Assembly (NCBI RefSeq): GCF_025200925.1
Contig: NZ_CP104174.1
Span: forward strand, 558,001-622,000
DNA: 64,000 nucleotides
Source: Bradyrhizobium sp. CB1015
GTDB taxonomy: Bacteria > Pseudomonadota > Alphaproteobacteria > Rhizobiales > Xanthobacteraceae
Reading direction: 5' to 3'
Shown: positions 38,753 to 49,104 of the stretch, one piece after another
How the letters are laid out: each line of letters starts with the position of its first letter
Numbering within the stretch: position 1 is the first letter of the stretch
Notes under the pieces: generated by a model
Databases searched by the model: none
Told to the model about the DNA's origin: nothing
Seen by the model: the letters and a program-made list of their open reading frames with translations, nothing else
Program-made: the position numbers and the translations under genes

Positions 38753-40117
38753 TCAGCTCAACAGGAACGACAGCAGCGCCCGCATCTCGGCGGGCTTGAT
38801 CGGCTTCTTCAGCACTTCGAGGCCCTGGAGGCTCGCCTGCTTGGCCGCCTGCTCGGAATAGTCTGCGGTGATGATCATGGCGGGCGTGTCGAGCTTCAAA
38901 TGCTCCCGCACGTCGGTGATGGCCGACAGGCCGCTCTCGCCGTGATCGAGATGGAGGTCGGCGATCACGACATCGGGCGCGCCGCCGAGCTCGTTGAGGC
39001 GCACGAGCGCGTCCGCGCCCGATCGCGTGGTCGCGACGTCGCAGCCCCATCCCTCCAGCAGCGCGGCCATCGCCTCCGAGCCGTTCGGATCGTTCTCGAT
39101 CAGCAGGATCTTGGCGCCTTCGAGCCCGCTGTAATCGTAGTGACGCGCGGCGGGCTCGACCTCCTGCGCCTCGTCGGCGACCTCAGCGAGGTCGGCCGGC
39201 TGCAGCTCCAGGGTGAAGGTCGATCCCCTGCCGAGCTGCGACGACAGCCGCACCTCGTGCCCGAGCTCGCTGGCGAAGCGACGGACGATGGAGAGGCCGA
39301 GCCCGAAGCCGGCCTGGTCGGCCGCGGTGGCGTCGCCGCGCTGGAATTCGCGGAAGATCGCCTCCTGCTGCGCCTGTGCGATGCCGGGGCCGGTGTCGGA
39401 GACCTGGACGCAGATCTGGCCGCCGCGCGGCCGGCATCCCATCACGACGCCGCCGCTGCGGGTGTAGCGAATGGCATTGGCGAGCAGGTTCTGGAGGATC
39501 CGCCGCAACATCATCGCATCCGACATCACCGCCCGCTTTGAGGTGCGGATACGCAAGGACAGGCCTTGCCGCGCGGTGACCGGCTCGAATTCGTTGCGGA
39601 GCTGCTCGAACAGGGGCGCCAGCGCGATCGCGCGGACGTCGGGCTTGAGTGCGCCGGCGTCGAGCTTGGCGATCTCCAGCAGCGAGCGCAGCAGGTCCTC
39701 CAGCATCACCAGCGAGCGGTTGGCCTGGTCGATCAGCACGCCCGCTTCCTGCGATTCCATCATCTCCGTCAGCGCGGAGAGGGTCAGGCGCGCCGCGTTG
39801 AGCGGCTGCAACAGATCGTGGGTGACCGAGATCAGCACCGAGGATTTCAGCGAGCTTGCCGCCTCCGCCTGCTGCTTGGCGCGGTAGAGACCCTCATTGG
39901 CGCGCTCGACAGAATGCAGCGCCTCGCGCAATTGGTGCGTCCGGTCGCGAACCTTGTGGTCGAGCGCGATGGCGGTTTCGAACAATGAAAAGGCGTTGAG
40001 CTGCTGGTCCATCGAGCGCTCGACGCGCGACATCAGCGCGGCATTGATCTTCCTCAGCTTGGCGGCCTCGCGCCTGAGCTGGTCGACCGCATCGGGGCCC
40101 TGCCACATGTCCGTCAC
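38753..40117 (-). CDS. Hybrid sensor histidine kinase (NahK/ErcS'-like)
   Basis: 454 residues. Start GTG 40117 overlaps the FIST gene stop by four bases (GTGA); ATG 40108 is an alternative. Coiled coil to about residue 85, H-box with His100 (SVTHDLLQPLNAARLTLSAL), ATP-binding domain (VSDTGPGIAQAQQEAIF, GFGLGLSIVRRFASELG) and a C-terminal receiver with Asp in DVVIADLHLD. No membrane segment, so it is cytosolic. In Pseudomonas aeruginosa the FIST protein NosP sits beside kinase NahK (ErcS') in the ethanol oxidation region. The same pairing here suggests the same circuit. Confidence 0.88.
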   Translation of the reverse strand: MTDMWQGPDAVDQLRREAAKLRKINAALMSRVERSMDQQLNAFSLFETAIALDHKVRDRTHQLREALHSVERANEGLYRAKQQAEAASSLKSSVLISVTHDLLQPLNAARLTLSALTEMMESQEAGVLIDQANRSLVMLEDLLRSLLEIAKLDAGALKPDVRAIALAPLFEQLRNEFEPVTARQGLSLRIRTSKRAVMSDAMMLRRILQNLLANAIRYTRSGGVVMGCRPRGGQICVQVSDTGPGIAQAQQEAIFREFQRGDATAADQAGFGLGLSIVRRFASELGHEVRLSSQLGRGSTFTLELQPADLAEVADEAQEVEPAARHYDYSGLEGAKILLIENDPNGSEAMAALLEGWGCDVATTRSGADALVRLNELGGAPDVVIADLHLDHGESGLSAITDVREHLKLDTPAMIITADYSEQAAKQASLQGLEVLKKPIKPAEMRALLSFLLS

Positions 40118-41280
40118 GACGGGCGCCTTCCGATCGCAACCCCCGTGAAGGTCTGGTTCACATGCATGGAGCCGAACTGCTCGCCGTAGGTGTGAAAGCC
40201 GACAACGCGGTTCTGCCGGTACAGTTCGGACATGTCGCGGGCGAGCTGATGCTGCTCGGCATCGAGCCGGCGGAGCAGGCACTCGAAGCCGATATAGAGC
40301 GAGACGTCTCCGATCTGGTCGCGGATGTCGGCGAACGTCTCGCGGGCCGCGCCGACCAGGCTTCGCGACGTCGCCGCCGTCAGCACCATGCCCTCGTCGA
40401 TGGCGCAGAAGAAGTGCAGCGAGCCGTCCGGCTCGACGCGCTGGATCGACCGCGCGTAATAGGCGCCGCCGACGCGGACCAGGACCGGATGCGAGGCGAA
40501 GGAGAACGGATCGAGCTTGGCATCCAGGATGCCGACCACGCGCGAATATTCCTGCGCGGCAGGCTCTGCGTTCAGCTCCCGGACCGTGCGGTTTTCGATG
40601 TCGGCCTCGGTCACCACCATCTTCTGCGCCTGCGGCTCGAAATTGTCGCATTTGAAGACGCGGAACGGCAACGAGGTGTTGAGCAGGATCAGCAGGGCGG
40701 CATTGCTGTGTGCCTTGCCGTCGCAGAACACGAACGTCTTCTCGAAGCGCAACCCGTCGCCCGCCGACCCGCCGACGACCGGAATATCGTCCAGCGAGGC
40801 ATAGATCGCGGACATCACCGCTTCTTCGCGGCGGCACAGGCCGTCGATCAAGACCAGGCCGAAGGGGCTGCCGCGCTCGACCTGCGGCGTGGCCCGCAAC
40901 AGCTCGTGCCGGAGCTCGCCGCCGATCCTGCGGCCGTCCTCGACGCGGAAGCTGTCGAGGTTGAAGATGGGCCTCACTACCGCGGAGAAGTCGGTGCGGC
41001 TGAACGCTAGCGCCACGACGCTGTTCTCGTCCCAGCCATCGGGGGCAAGCTCGCCCGCGGTAGTGCAGCCGCAGACCTGGGTGTCGTCGAATTGCCGGCT
41101 GATCTCGGCGATGAAATGATGCGGGTCGTAGCTGGGGGAGAGGAACACCAGGATCAGCGCCAGCCCGTCGGAAGGAAGCTGGGCCGCCAGCTCGGCCACG
41201 GCGTCATCGACGCTCGCGGCCTTCGACTTGGCCACGGCAACGCCAGACGCACCGCCAAACCGGAAATCGGTTTGCCCCAC
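40114..41280 (-). CDS. FIST-domain sensory protein (NosP-like)
   Basis: 388 residues. The FIST N domain spans about 25-215 (LALILVFLSPSYDPHHFIAE; VCGCTTAGELAPDGWDENSV; PVVGGSAGDGLRFEKTFVF) and FIST C about 235-370 (VGFHTYGEQFGSMHVNQTF). FIST proteins are ligand-binding partners of kinases; NosP binds haem and nitric oxide. It is translationally coupled to the hybrid kinase and so should regulate it. Haem binding here is untested. Confidence 0.87.
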   Translation of the reverse strand: MGQTDFRFGGASGVAVAKSKAASVDDAVAELAAQLPSDGLALILVFLSPSYDPHHFIAEISRQFDDTQVCGCTTAGELAPDGWDENSVVALAFSRTDFSAVVRPIFNLDSFRVEDGRRIGGELRHELLRATPQVERGSPFGLVLIDGLCRREEAVMSAIYASLDDIPVVGGSAGDGLRFEKTFVFCDGKAHSNAALLILLNTSLPFRVFKCDNFEPQAQKMVVTEADIENRTVRELNAEPAAQEYSRVVGILDAKLDPFSFASHPVLVRVGGAYYARSIQRVEPDGSLHFFCAIDEGMVLTAATSRSLVGAARETFADIRDQIGDVSLYIGFECLLRRLDAEQHQLARDMSELYRQNRVVGFHTYGEQFGSMHVNQTFTGVAIGRRPS

Positions 41281-41505
41281 TCCGTTTCTCCCTCGAGGCT
41301 CGGTCTAACGCCAAGTCCCTGACAAGTGCCTGATAAGTATTCGAGAGTAAGGCGTTTTCCGGGTAGCCGCAACACGGCACAAGCTGCCCCGCAATCCCGG
41401 ACGGATTTACCACCCCTTGACGATTCTGCCCTAATTTTGCGCACGGTTCGGAAAGGGCTGCTTCCGGCCGCAGAATGCTGCAAGAACATGAGCTGGGGGT
41501 TGGGA

Positions 41506-43545
41506 ATGTCTGGGCGTACCGCGTCGCCGTCGAAGCATGCACTATTTCTGACCCTCAGGTTCCGCGCAAAAATCATCCTCGGCTTCGCCGCCGTGCTGGT
41601 GATCTCCGCCGGCAGCATGGCCTTCTCCTATTTCGGCTTCGAGCGGGTCGCCTCCGGGGTCGGATCCTACCGCAGCAGCGTGTCGGAGGCCGATCTCGCC
41701 CGCAACATCGACCGCGAGCTGCTCGCCTATCGTTCGGCCGCCAAATATTTCGTCGTCACCGGCAAGGAGGACGACGCCAAGGCGGCGCTCGATACCGAGG
41801 CCAGCCTGAAGAATGCCATCGACCAGGCCGTCAAGGGCGCCAAGAAGCCGGCGCGGCAGGAAAGCCTTAACAAGCTCGCCAAGGAGTTCTCCAACTTCTC
41901 CGCGACCTTTGCCAAGGTGCTGCAGGCCAAGCGCGACAGCGCGCTGCTGGTGCAGAACCAGCTCCAGCGCCAAGCCAATCTCCTGAAATACAAGCTCGAC
42001 GACATCGGCAACAATGCGTCCGATTCCGAGGCGCAGGCGATCGAGTTCGGCACCAAGCAGGTCAACGCCCAGTTCCAGACCGCGAGCGCTGCGGCCACCA
42101 ATTTCGTCCTGACGTCCGACCAGGCGATCGCGACCAGCGCGCTGGCACGGCTCAAATTCGTCGAGAACTCGCTCGGTGCTGTCTATTCCATGGACGACAA
42201 GATCGTCGCTGGCCTGAAGGACGCCAAGACCATTCTCGGAGCCTATCGCGAGGCGCTGGAGAAGCTCATCGCCAACGCCAAGCTGGTCGATGACCTCGTC
42301 ACCGAGATGAGCGGCTCGGCTGGCGCGATCCAGCAGGGGGCCACCGCCATGAAGGCGGACCTCGTCGCCGAGCAGCAGCGGCTGGATTTGGAGTCGGAGG
42401 CGACCATCGGGCAGACCGAGCAGCTGGTGCTGATGCTGGCCGTCGGCGGCACGCTGTTAGGCGCGGTCCTCGCCTTCCTGCTCGGCACCGGCATTTCGCG
42501 GCCGATGATCGCGATGTGCAAGGCGATGCGCGAGCTCGCCTCCGGCAATTTCGACGTCGTCCTGCCCGGCTTGGGGCGCAAGGACGAGATCGGCGAGATG
42601 GCCGGTGCCGTCGAGGAGTTCAAGATCCAGGCTGTTGCAAAGGCCGAGCGCGACGCCGCCGCGAGCGAAGTGCAGAACCGCGAGCAGGCCGCAAGCCGCC
42701 GCGCCGAGCTGATCCGCTTTGCCGACGATTTCGAGAGCGCGGTCGGCGCCATCGTCTCCAACGTCTCGGCTTCCGCCGTGCAGCTGGAATCGGCGGCCTC
42801 CACGCTGACCCGCACCGCCGAGACCACACAGAGCCTGTCGAGCCAGGTCGCCGGCGTCTCCGAGCAGGCCTCCTCCAACATGCAGTCGGTCGCGACCGCG
42901 ACCGAAGAGCTGTCGGCCTCGGTCGAGGAGATCGGCCGTCAGGTGCGCGATTCCAGTCGCATCGCAGAGGCTGCCGTCATGCAGGCCAAGGAGACCGACG
43001 GCCGCATCGGCAAGCTGTCGCACGCCGCCCAGCAGATCGGCGAGGTGGTCAAGCTGATCACCGCGATTGCCGAGCAGACCAATTTGCTCGCGCTCAACGC
43101 CACCATCGAGGCCGCCCGCGCCGGCGAGGCCGGCCGCGGCTTTGCGGTGGTTGCGAGCGAGGTGAAGTCGCTGGCGAGCCAGACCGCGAAGGCGACCGAC
43201 GAGATCTCCTCGCACATCGCAGGGATGCAAGGAGCGACCGCCGAATCGGTCGCCGCGATCAAGGAGATCGGCGCGACCATCGGCCAGATCTCGTCGATCT
43301 CGACCTCGATTGCGAGCGCGGTGGAGCAGCAGGGCGCCGCCACCCAGGAGATCGCCCGCAGCGTCCAGACCGTCGCGCAGGGCACCCAGACCGCGGCCAC
43401 CGACATCGGCCAGGTCAACCGCGGTGCCGCCGAGACCGGCTCGGCCTCGGAAGAGGTGCTGAACTCGGCCAAGACGCTGTCGAGCGAAAGCACCCGTCTC
43501 CGCGCCGAGCTCGACCGCTTCATGGCGAATATCAGGGCGGCCTAG
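41506..43545 (+). CDS. Methyl-accepting chemotaxis protein 1
   Basis: 679 residues from ATG 41506; ATG 41488 is also possible. First membrane helix ([20 protein letters not shown]), a helical periplasmic sensor of about 260 residues, second membrane helix ([20 protein letters not shown]), HAMP ([20 protein letters not shown]) and a signalling domain with the hairpin tip [20 protein letters not shown]. From residue 326 onward it is the same as MCP 2. The sensor domain differs, so ligands may differ. Confidence 0.93.
   Translation: MSGRTASPSKHALFLTLRFRAKIILGFAAVLVISAGSMAFSYFGFERVASGVGSYRSSVSEADLARNIDRELLAYRSAAKYFVVTGKEDDAKAALDTEASLKNAIDQAVKGAKKPARQESLNKLAKEFSNFSATFAKVLQAKRDSALLVQNQLQRQANLLKYKLDDIGNNASDSEAQAIEFGTKQVNAQFQTASAAATNFVLTSDQAIATSALARLKFVENSLGAVYSMDDKIVAGLKDAKTILGAYREALEKLIANAKLVDDLVTEMSGSAGAIQQGATAMKADLVAEQQRLDLESEATIGQTEQLVLMLAVGGTLLGAVLAFLLGTGISRPMIAMCKAMRELASGNFDVVLPGLGRKDEIGEMAGAVEEFKIQAVAKAERDAAASEVQNREQAASRRAELIRFADDFESAVGAIVSNVSASAVQLESAASTLTRTAETTQSLSSQVAGVSEQASSNMQSVATATEELSASVEEIGRQVRDSSRIAEAAVMQAKETDGRIGKLSHAAQQIGEVVKLITAIAEQTNLLALNATIEAARAGEAGRGFAVVASEVKSLASQTAKATDEISSHIAGMQGATAESVAAIKEIGATIGQISSISTSIASAVEQQGAATQEIARSVQTVAQGTQTAATDIGQVNRGAAETGSASEEVLNSAKTLSSESTRLRAELDRFMANIRAA
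42480..43541 (+). repeat. 1062-bp direct repeat, copy A (3' half of MCP 1)
   Basis: It matches 44703-45764 at every base I compared except one (C at 42518, T at 44741). It covers HAMP and the whole signalling domain and stops at the last codon. Confidence 0.93.
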
Positions 43546-43704
43546 GTAGCCGCGCGTTAACAAATCCCCGCGTCGCCTAACCGCCAGTTGCGGCGCCACA
43601 AATTTACCGCAGCTTATCCTTTGCCCCGTAACGTGCAGACGAGTCGGGAAGCGGGCTGCTTCCGGGCTGCGCCTGGTTTTCCGCGAATGGAATGGGGTGG
43701 GGGA

Positions 43705-45768
43705 ATGTCGGTCAAGTCCAAGTCGAGCCAATCCAAGTCGAGCCAATCGAAGTCGAGCCAATCGAGGCTGCCAACGTTGCGTTTTCGCGCAAAAATCATC
43801 CTCGGCTTCGTGGCGGTGCTCGCCATTCTCGCCGTCAGCATGGCCTTCGCCTATTTCGGCTTCGAGCGGATCGCAGGCGCCGTGGCATCCTACCGCACCA
43901 GCGTAGCGGAAGCCGACCAGGCGCGGACGGTCGATCGCGAGCTGATCGCCTATCAGGGGCTGGCACGGGCCTATACCCTGACCGGCGCCGTGGATGACGA
44001 GACCGCAGCCAAGGCCGCTGAAGGGAATCTGAAGAACGCGATCGCCAAGTCGATGGCTGCGACGACGGGCGCGGCCCGCCGTGAGCAGGTCGGCAAGCTC
44101 GAGGCCGAATTCCAGAGCTTTACGAAAGTCTTCAGCGAGATCATCGGGCTGACGCGCGAGAACAGCAAGATCGCGGCCGACGAGCTCAACAGTGTCGGCA
44201 ACAAGATCCGTTTCAAATTCGACGATCTCGCCGACACCGCGGCGCTGGCGGGCCTCGCCTCGGTGCAGACCACGGCCAAGGACATCACCTCGCAATATCT
44301 GGCGGTCTCCACCTCGGTCAGCGCCTTCGTCGCCAAGCCGGAGCCGAAGACCGCTGACGGCGTGATCGCCCGCATCAAGTTCCTCGAGACGCTGCTGGTC
44401 TCCGTCTACGCGAACGACCAGAAGATCACGGATCGCGTCAAGGAGATCGGCGATCTCCTGAAGCAGTACCGTGCCTCGTTCGCAAAGCTGACCGAGAACG
44501 TGAAGGTCGTCGTCAAGCTGAACGGCGAGATGACGAAGACGGCGGCAACCATCCTCAAGCTCTCGGCGGAGCTGCGTTCGGATCTGACCGCCGACCAGCA
44601 ACGCATCGAGGCGAGCGCCAATGCGACGATCGGAGAGACCGAGCAGCTGATGCTGATGATGGCGCTGGGCGGGCTGGCGGTCGGCGTCGTGCTGGCCTTG
44701 TGGCTCGGCACCGGCATTTCGCGGCCGATGATCGCGATGTGTAAGGCGATGCGCGAGCTCGCCTCCGGCAATTTCGACGTCGTCCTGCCCGGCTTGGGGC
44801 GCAAGGACGAGATCGGCGAGATGGCCGGTGCCGTCGAGGAGTTCAAGATCCAGGCTGTTGCAAAGGCCGAGCGCGACGCCGCCGCGAGCGAAGTGCAGAA
44901 CCGCGAGCAGGCCGCAAGCCGCCGCGCCGAGCTGATCCGCTTTGCCGACGATTTCGAGAGCGCGGTCGGCGCCATCGTCTCCAACGTCTCGGCTTCCGCC
45001 GTGCAGCTGGAATCGGCGGCCTCCACGCTGACCCGCACCGCCGAGACCACACAGAGCCTGTCGAGCCAGGTCGCCGGCGTCTCCGAGCAGGCCTCCTCCA
45101 ACATGCAGTCGGTCGCGACCGCGACCGAAGAGCTGTCGGCCTCGGTCGAGGAGATCGGCCGTCAGGTGCGCGATTCCAGTCGCATCGCAGAGGCTGCCGT
45201 CATGCAGGCCAAGGAGACCGACGGCCGCATCGGCAAGCTGTCGCACGCCGCCCAGCAGATCGGCGAGGTGGTCAAGCTGATCACCGCGATTGCCGAGCAG
45301 ACCAATTTGCTCGCGCTCAACGCCACCATCGAGGCCGCCCGCGCCGGCGAGGCCGGCCGCGGCTTTGCGGTGGTTGCGAGCGAGGTGAAGTCGCTGGCGA
45401 GCCAGACCGCGAAGGCGACCGACGAGATCTCCTCGCACATCGCAGGGATGCAAGGAGCGACCGCCGAATCGGTCGCCGCGATCAAGGAGATCGGCGCGAC
45501 CATCGGCCAGATCTCGTCGATCTCGACCTCGATTGCGAGCGCGGTGGAGCAGCAGGGCGCCGCCACCCAGGAGATCGCCCGCAGCGTCCAGACCGTCGCG
45601 CAGGGCACCCAGACCGCGGCCACCGACATCGGCCAGGTCAACCGCGGTGCCGCCGAGACCGGCTCGGCCTCGGAAGAGGTGCTGAACTCGGCCAAGACGC
45701 TGTCGAGCGAAAGCACCCGTCTCCGCGCCGAGCTCGACCGCTTCATGGCGAATATCAGGGCGGCGTAA
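43705..45768 (+). CDS. Methyl-accepting chemotaxis protein 2
   Basis: 687 residues from ATG 43705 (GGGGT upstream). It has a short N-terminal Lys/Ser/Gln repeat, membrane helix 1 ([20 protein letters not shown]), a periplasmic sensor region only moderately like that of MCP 1, helix 2 ([20 protein letters not shown]), then HAMP and signalling domain the same as MCP 1. Tandem duplicate of the previous gene, 159 bases apart. Confidence 0.93.
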   Translation: MSVKSKSSQSKSSQSKSSQSRLPTLRFRAKIILGFVAVLAILAVSMAFAYFGFERIAGAVASYRTSVAEADQARTVDRELIAYQGLARAYTLTGAVDDETAAKAAEGNLKNAIAKSMAATTGAARREQVGKLEAEFQSFTKVFSEIIGLTRENSKIAADELNSVGNKIRFKFDDLADTAALAGLASVQTTAKDITSQYLAVSTSVSAFVAKPEPKTADGVIARIKFLETLLVSVYANDQKITDRVKEIGDLLKQYRASFAKLTENVKVVVKLNGEMTKTAATILKLSAELRSDLTADQQRIEASANATIGETEQLMLMMALGGLAVGVVLALWLGTGISRPMIAMCKAMRELASGNFDVVLPGLGRKDEIGEMAGAVEEFKIQAVAKAERDAAASEVQNREQAASRRAELIRFADDFESAVGAIVSNVSASAVQLESAASTLTRTAETTQSLSSQVAGVSEQASSNMQSVATATEELSASVEEIGRQVRDSSRIAEAAVMQAKETDGRIGKLSHAAQQIGEVVKLITAIAEQTNLLALNATIEAARAGEAGRGFAVVASEVKSLASQTAKATDEISSHIAGMQGATAESVAAIKEIGATIGQISSISTSIASAVEQQGAATQEIARSVQTVAQGTQTAATDIGQVNRGAAETGSASEEVLNSAKTLSSESTRLRAELDRFMANIRAA
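43712..43769 (+). repeat. 15-bp tandem repeat coding KSSQS units
   Basis: About three and a half copies of AAGTCGAGCCAATC(C/G) in frame, adding [17 protein letters not shown] to the cytosolic N-terminus of MCP 2. Absent from MCP 1. Confidence 0.85.
44703..45764 (+). repeat. 1062-bp direct repeat, copy B (3' half of MCP 2)
   Basis: See copy A at 42480-43541. Flanking sequences differ on both sides, so the homogenised tract has sharp ends. Confidence 0.93.
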
Positions 45769-45791
45769 ACTCACTGCTGTCGCACCGTCCT

Positions 45792-45964
45792 CCGCCGTCG
45801 TCCCGGATCGGCGCGCGCTCGTGGCGCGCTTGTCCGGGACCCCATACTCCCAGGGAGCAGTTGGGACGGACGGTGGCAACTCCGAGCCTTCGCCAAACCC
45901 AATCCTGTGGCTATGGATCCCGGATCGGCGCGCGCTTTGGCGCGCTTGCCCGGGATGACGGCGG
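45792..45964. repeat. Palindromic intergenic repeat
   Basis: CCGCCGTCGTCCCGGATCGG and GCCCGGGATGACGGCGG are inverted ends; an inner copy of GATCGGCGCGCGC is repeated on each side. Same family as 29942-30110. Confidence 0.75.
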
Positions 45965-45986
45965 AGATGGGCGCGCAGCTTGAATC

Positions 45987-46367
45987 TCAATCCCTTCCGA
46001 ACGCCCGCTTCAGCTCGACCTTGGCGCGCTCCAGTCGCGTGCGCTGCGTCCTCGGCAGCGTCTTGCCGGCGCGGTTGATGTAGAAGGTCAGCATCGACAG
46101 TGCAGAGCGGTAGGCGCTGGTCTTGCGTCGGGAGCTGTGCTCGGCCGAGCGCTTCAGCGAGGCCGCAATCTTCTTCGCGCTCGTCAGCTTGAACACCCCT
46201 TGCTGGAGGTCGAGCGCATCGCTCTCCTCCGTCACGCGCTGCGACCAGCGCCTTGCGCCGCGTTTGGTGCTCTTGCGCGCGGCCCCGCTACGCCGGATGC
46301 TTGCCTTGCGAGCCGTCTTGCGCGGGCCGCTGTTTCGAGAATGTGTCGTCTTTCTGACCTGAGCCAT
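45987..46367 (-). CDS. DUF3175 protein
   Basis: 126 residues. A strongly basic N-terminus (TARKASIRRSGAARKSTKRG) precedes the DUF3175 core (SAYRSALSMLTFYINRAGKT and RTQRTRLERAKVELKRAFGR). The charge and Lys/Arg/Ala/Ser composition suggest nucleic acid binding. Function unknown; single gene. Confidence 0.82.
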   Translation of the reverse strand: MAQVRKTTHSRNSGPRKTARKASIRRSGAARKSTKRGARRWSQRVTEESDALDLQQGVFKLTSAKKIAASLKRSAEHSSRRKTSAYRSALSMLTFYINRAGKTLPRTQRTRLERAKVELKRAFGRD

Positions 46368-46548
46368 GCGCCAACTCCTTGCGGCTCCAGCGGAAACGAG
46401 CGGTGCCCCCGAGCGTTCCGCGGGAACCCGACCTCATCGCGAACGTTGTCGCAGGTGGCAGGCAGAATGCCGCACCCCGATGATCGGATCGACCCCGTCC
46501 ACGTCGTGTGAACCGGGGCCGCTTCCATTGATCAGACGCAACAACCCG

Positions 46549-48036
46549 ATGGAATTGCAGCAAAGCCCAGTGCTGAACTATGCACCCGTAGCCACGGCGG
46601 CGGCCGCGACCGACCGCATCGTCGAGACCAGCATTCCGTCGCGGCTCGATGCGCTGCCGTGGAGCGGCTTTCACACGCGCGTCGTGCTCGCGCTGGGCAT
46701 CACCTGGATTCTCGACGGCCTCGAGGTGACGCTTGCGGGTGCGCTCTCCGGGGCGCTGAAGCAGAGCCCGTCGTTGCATTTCTCCAATCTCGATCTCGGC
46801 ATCGCCAACTCAGCCTATCTCGCGGGCGCCGTGCTCGGTGCGCTCGGCTTCGGCTGGCTGACCGATCGTATCGGCCGCAAGAAGCTGTTCTTCATCACGC
46901 TCGCGCTCTATCTTTCGGCAACGGCCGCAACCGCGCTGTCGTGGGGCGTCGCAAGCTACGCGCTGTTCCGCTTCCTCACCGGTGCCGGCATCGGCGGCGA
47001 GTACACCGCGATCAACTCGACGATCCAGGAACTGGTGCCCGCGCGCTATCGCGGCTGGACCGATCTCGTGATCAACGGCAGCTTCTGGATCGGGGCTGCG
47101 ATGGGCGCGGTTGCCGCCATCGTGCTGCTCGATCCCGCAATGATCGAGCCCGATCTCGGCTGGCGCCTGGCGTATCTGATTGGCGCGGCTATCGGCCTCG
47201 TCGTGCTCTTGATGCGGATGTGGATTCCGGAAAGTCCGCGCTGGCTGATGATCCATGGCCGTCCCGACGAGGCCCATGCCATCGTCGGCGGCATCGAGCG
47301 GTCGGTGATCGGGTACGACCAGGACACGAGCGACGGCCGCTTCACCAAGATCCGCCTGAAGATGCGCGATCACACGCCGATCACCGAGGTCGTCCACACC
47401 TTGTTCTCGGCCTATCGCCAGCGTGCGCTGGTCGGCCTTGCGCTGATGAGCGCGCAGGCGTTCTTCTACAACGCCATCTTCTTCACCTTCGCGCTGGTGC
47501 TGACCGATTTCTACGGCATCAGCGCCGATCACGTCGGCTGGTACCTCTTGCCCTTCGCGGCCGGCAATTTCCTCGGGCCGCTGCTGCTCGGCCGCCTGTT
47601 CGATACGCTCGGCCGCCGCACCATGATCATGTTCACCTATGGCGCATCGGGCGTGTTGCTGGCGCTGTCGGGCTATCTGTTCTCGATCGGCGTGCTGAGC
47701 GCACAGGGGCAGACCATCGCCTGGATGGTGATCTTCTTCTTTGCTTCGCCCGCCGCGAGCGCGGCCTATCTCACCGTCAGCGAGAATTTCCCGCTCGAAG
47801 TGCGCGCACTGGCGATCGCGGTGTTCTATGCGGTCGGCACCGGCATCGGCGGCGTGATCGGGCCGGCGCTGTTCGGCGCGCTGATCGACACGGGATCACG
47901 CACCAGCGTGTTCGCCGGCTATCTGCTGGGGGCCGTCCTGATGATCGCGGCTGCGATCGTGGCGTGGCGCTATGCCGTCGCCGCCGAGCGCAAATCGCTC
48001 GAACACATCGCGCGGCCGCTCGCCTTTATGGAGTAG
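46549..48036 (+). CDS. MFS sugar/organic acid transporter
   Basis: 495 residues from ATG 46549. Twelve membrane helices with family signatures: GFGWLTDRIGRKKLFFITLA between helices 2 and 3, RFLTGAGIGGEYTAINSTIQ in helix 4, PESPRWLMIHGRPDEA after helix 6, and GRLFDTLGRRTMIMFTYG between helices 8 and 9. This is the sugar porter/aromatic acid symporter pattern. It ends four bases before otsB, so the three genes may form one unit, possibly linked to sugar supply. Confidence 0.9.
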   Translation: MELQQSPVLNYAPVATAAAATDRIVETSIPSRLDALPWSGFHTRVVLALGITWILDGLEVTLAGALSGALKQSPSLHFSNLDLGIANSAYLAGAVLGALGFGWLTDRIGRKKLFFITLALYLSATAATALSWGVASYALFRFLTGAGIGGEYTAINSTIQELVPARYRGWTDLVINGSFWIGAAMGAVAAIVLLDPAMIEPDLGWRLAYLIGAAIGLVVLLMRMWIPESPRWLMIHGRPDEAHAIVGGIERSVIGYDQDTSDGRFTKIRLKMRDHTPITEVVHTLFSAYRQRALVGLALMSAQAFFYNAIFFTFALVLTDFYGISADHVGWYLLPFAAGNFLGPLLLGRLFDTLGRRTMIMFTYGASGVLLALSGYLFSIGVLSAQGQTIAWMVIFFFASPAASAAYLTVSENFPLEVRALAIAVFYAVGTGIGGVIGPALFGALIDTGSRTSVFAGYLLGAVLMIAAAIVAWRYAVAAERKSLEHIARPLAFME

Positions 48037-48040
48037 ACTG

Positions 48041-48862
48041 ATGAAATCGGAACTTGCGGAAATGGCGTTGGACCAGAAGCTCACCATACCTGATGACGAC
48101 GAGACGCCGGAAACGGTGCCGGTGCCGCAAGCGCTGGTGCCGCATCTCGATGAAATCGCCATTCTGCTCGACATCGACGGCACGCTGCTCGAGCTGATGC
48201 CGACGCCGCGCGAGGTGTGGGTGCCGCCGGGCCTGTCGGAAACGCTGAAGCATCTGACCGAGCGCACCTCGGGGGCGCTGGCGCTGGTCAGCGGCCGCTC
48301 GCTCAACGACATCGACCTGATCTTCGCGCCCGACGTGTTCCGCGCCGTCGCCGGCCATGGCGCGGAGATGCGGCTGGCGGTGGACAGTGAAGCGGATGCC
48401 CTGCACGCGCCGCCGCTCGACAAGGAGCTGAAGCGGCGCCTCGCCGCCATTGCCAAGCTCAGCCCCGGCATCCTGCTCGAGGACAAGGGCTATTCGCTCG
48501 CGCTGCATTACCGCCTGGCCCCGCATGCGGAGAAGGCGATCTACGAAGCCGTCTCGCTGATCCGCGCCGATTTGCCCAATGCGCCGATCGAGGTGCTGCC
48601 CGGCAAGTTCGTCTGCGAGATCAAGCATTCCGGATTCACCAAGGCGAGCGGCGTGCGCGAGTTGATGAAGCGCGCGCCGTTCAAAGGGCGTCGTCCGCTG
48701 TTCATCGGTGACGACGTCACGGATGAGACCGTATTCGCGATCATGCCCGACATGGACGGGCTGGCGTTCTCGGTCGGCCGTCGCGCCATGGGTGTGAATG
48801 GCCACTTCGATGCGCCCGCGGACGTGCGTGCGTTCCTCGCGCACCTGCTCGACCCCAGGTGA
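48041..48862 (+). CDS. otsB: Trehalose-6-phosphate phosphatase
   Basis: 273 residues. HAD motif 1 is ILLDIDGTLLELMPTPRE (nucleophile Asp), motif 2 is ALALVSGRSLNDIDLIF, and the final motif is PLFIGDDVTDETVFAIM. It removes phosphate from trehalose-6-phosphate. It starts four bases after the MFS gene and lies upstream of otsA. Confidence 0.94.
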   Translation: MKSELAEMALDQKLTIPDDDETPETVPVPQALVPHLDEIAILLDIDGTLLELMPTPREVWVPPGLSETLKHLTERTSGALALVSGRSLNDIDLIFAPDVFRAVAGHGAEMRLAVDSEADALHAPPLDKELKRRLAAIAKLSPGILLEDKGYSLALHYRLAPHAEKAIYEAVSLIRADLPNAPIEVLPGKFVCEIKHSGFTKASGVRELMKRAPFKGRRPLFIGDDVTDETVFAIMPDMDGLAFSVGRRAMGVNGHFDAPADVRAFLAHLLDPR

Positions 48863-49104
48863 AACCAAGGCAGCGCCATCTCGCAGACATAAAGGCTTTC
48901 ATCGCAGCGCCATTGCGCACCGCGATGCATGCTGCGCAACCGGACCGGAAACGCTGTCTTTGCAGCGATATTGCCGGGTTCCGCAAGGAAAACCAGTTCC
49001 AACGCGCACGCCCGATTTTGGTTTCAATTGGTTGAAACGATGATCAGGAACCATATTGATGAACGGCAGTTAAATGGGGCGGAATGAACAGGAGGGGACG
49101 ACCT

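Noticed and set aside
38753..40837. Long form of the histidine kinase frame starting at 40837
   Set aside because: The extra 240 residues lie over the FIST gene in another frame; the coupled GTG at 40117 is the real start.
43712..43769. Possible CRISPR-like short repeats
   Set aside because: Contiguous 15-bp coding repeats without spacers.
42457..45990. 1177-residue minus-strand frame with internal duplication
   Set aside because: Antisense to both MCP genes; its duplication only mirrors theirs.
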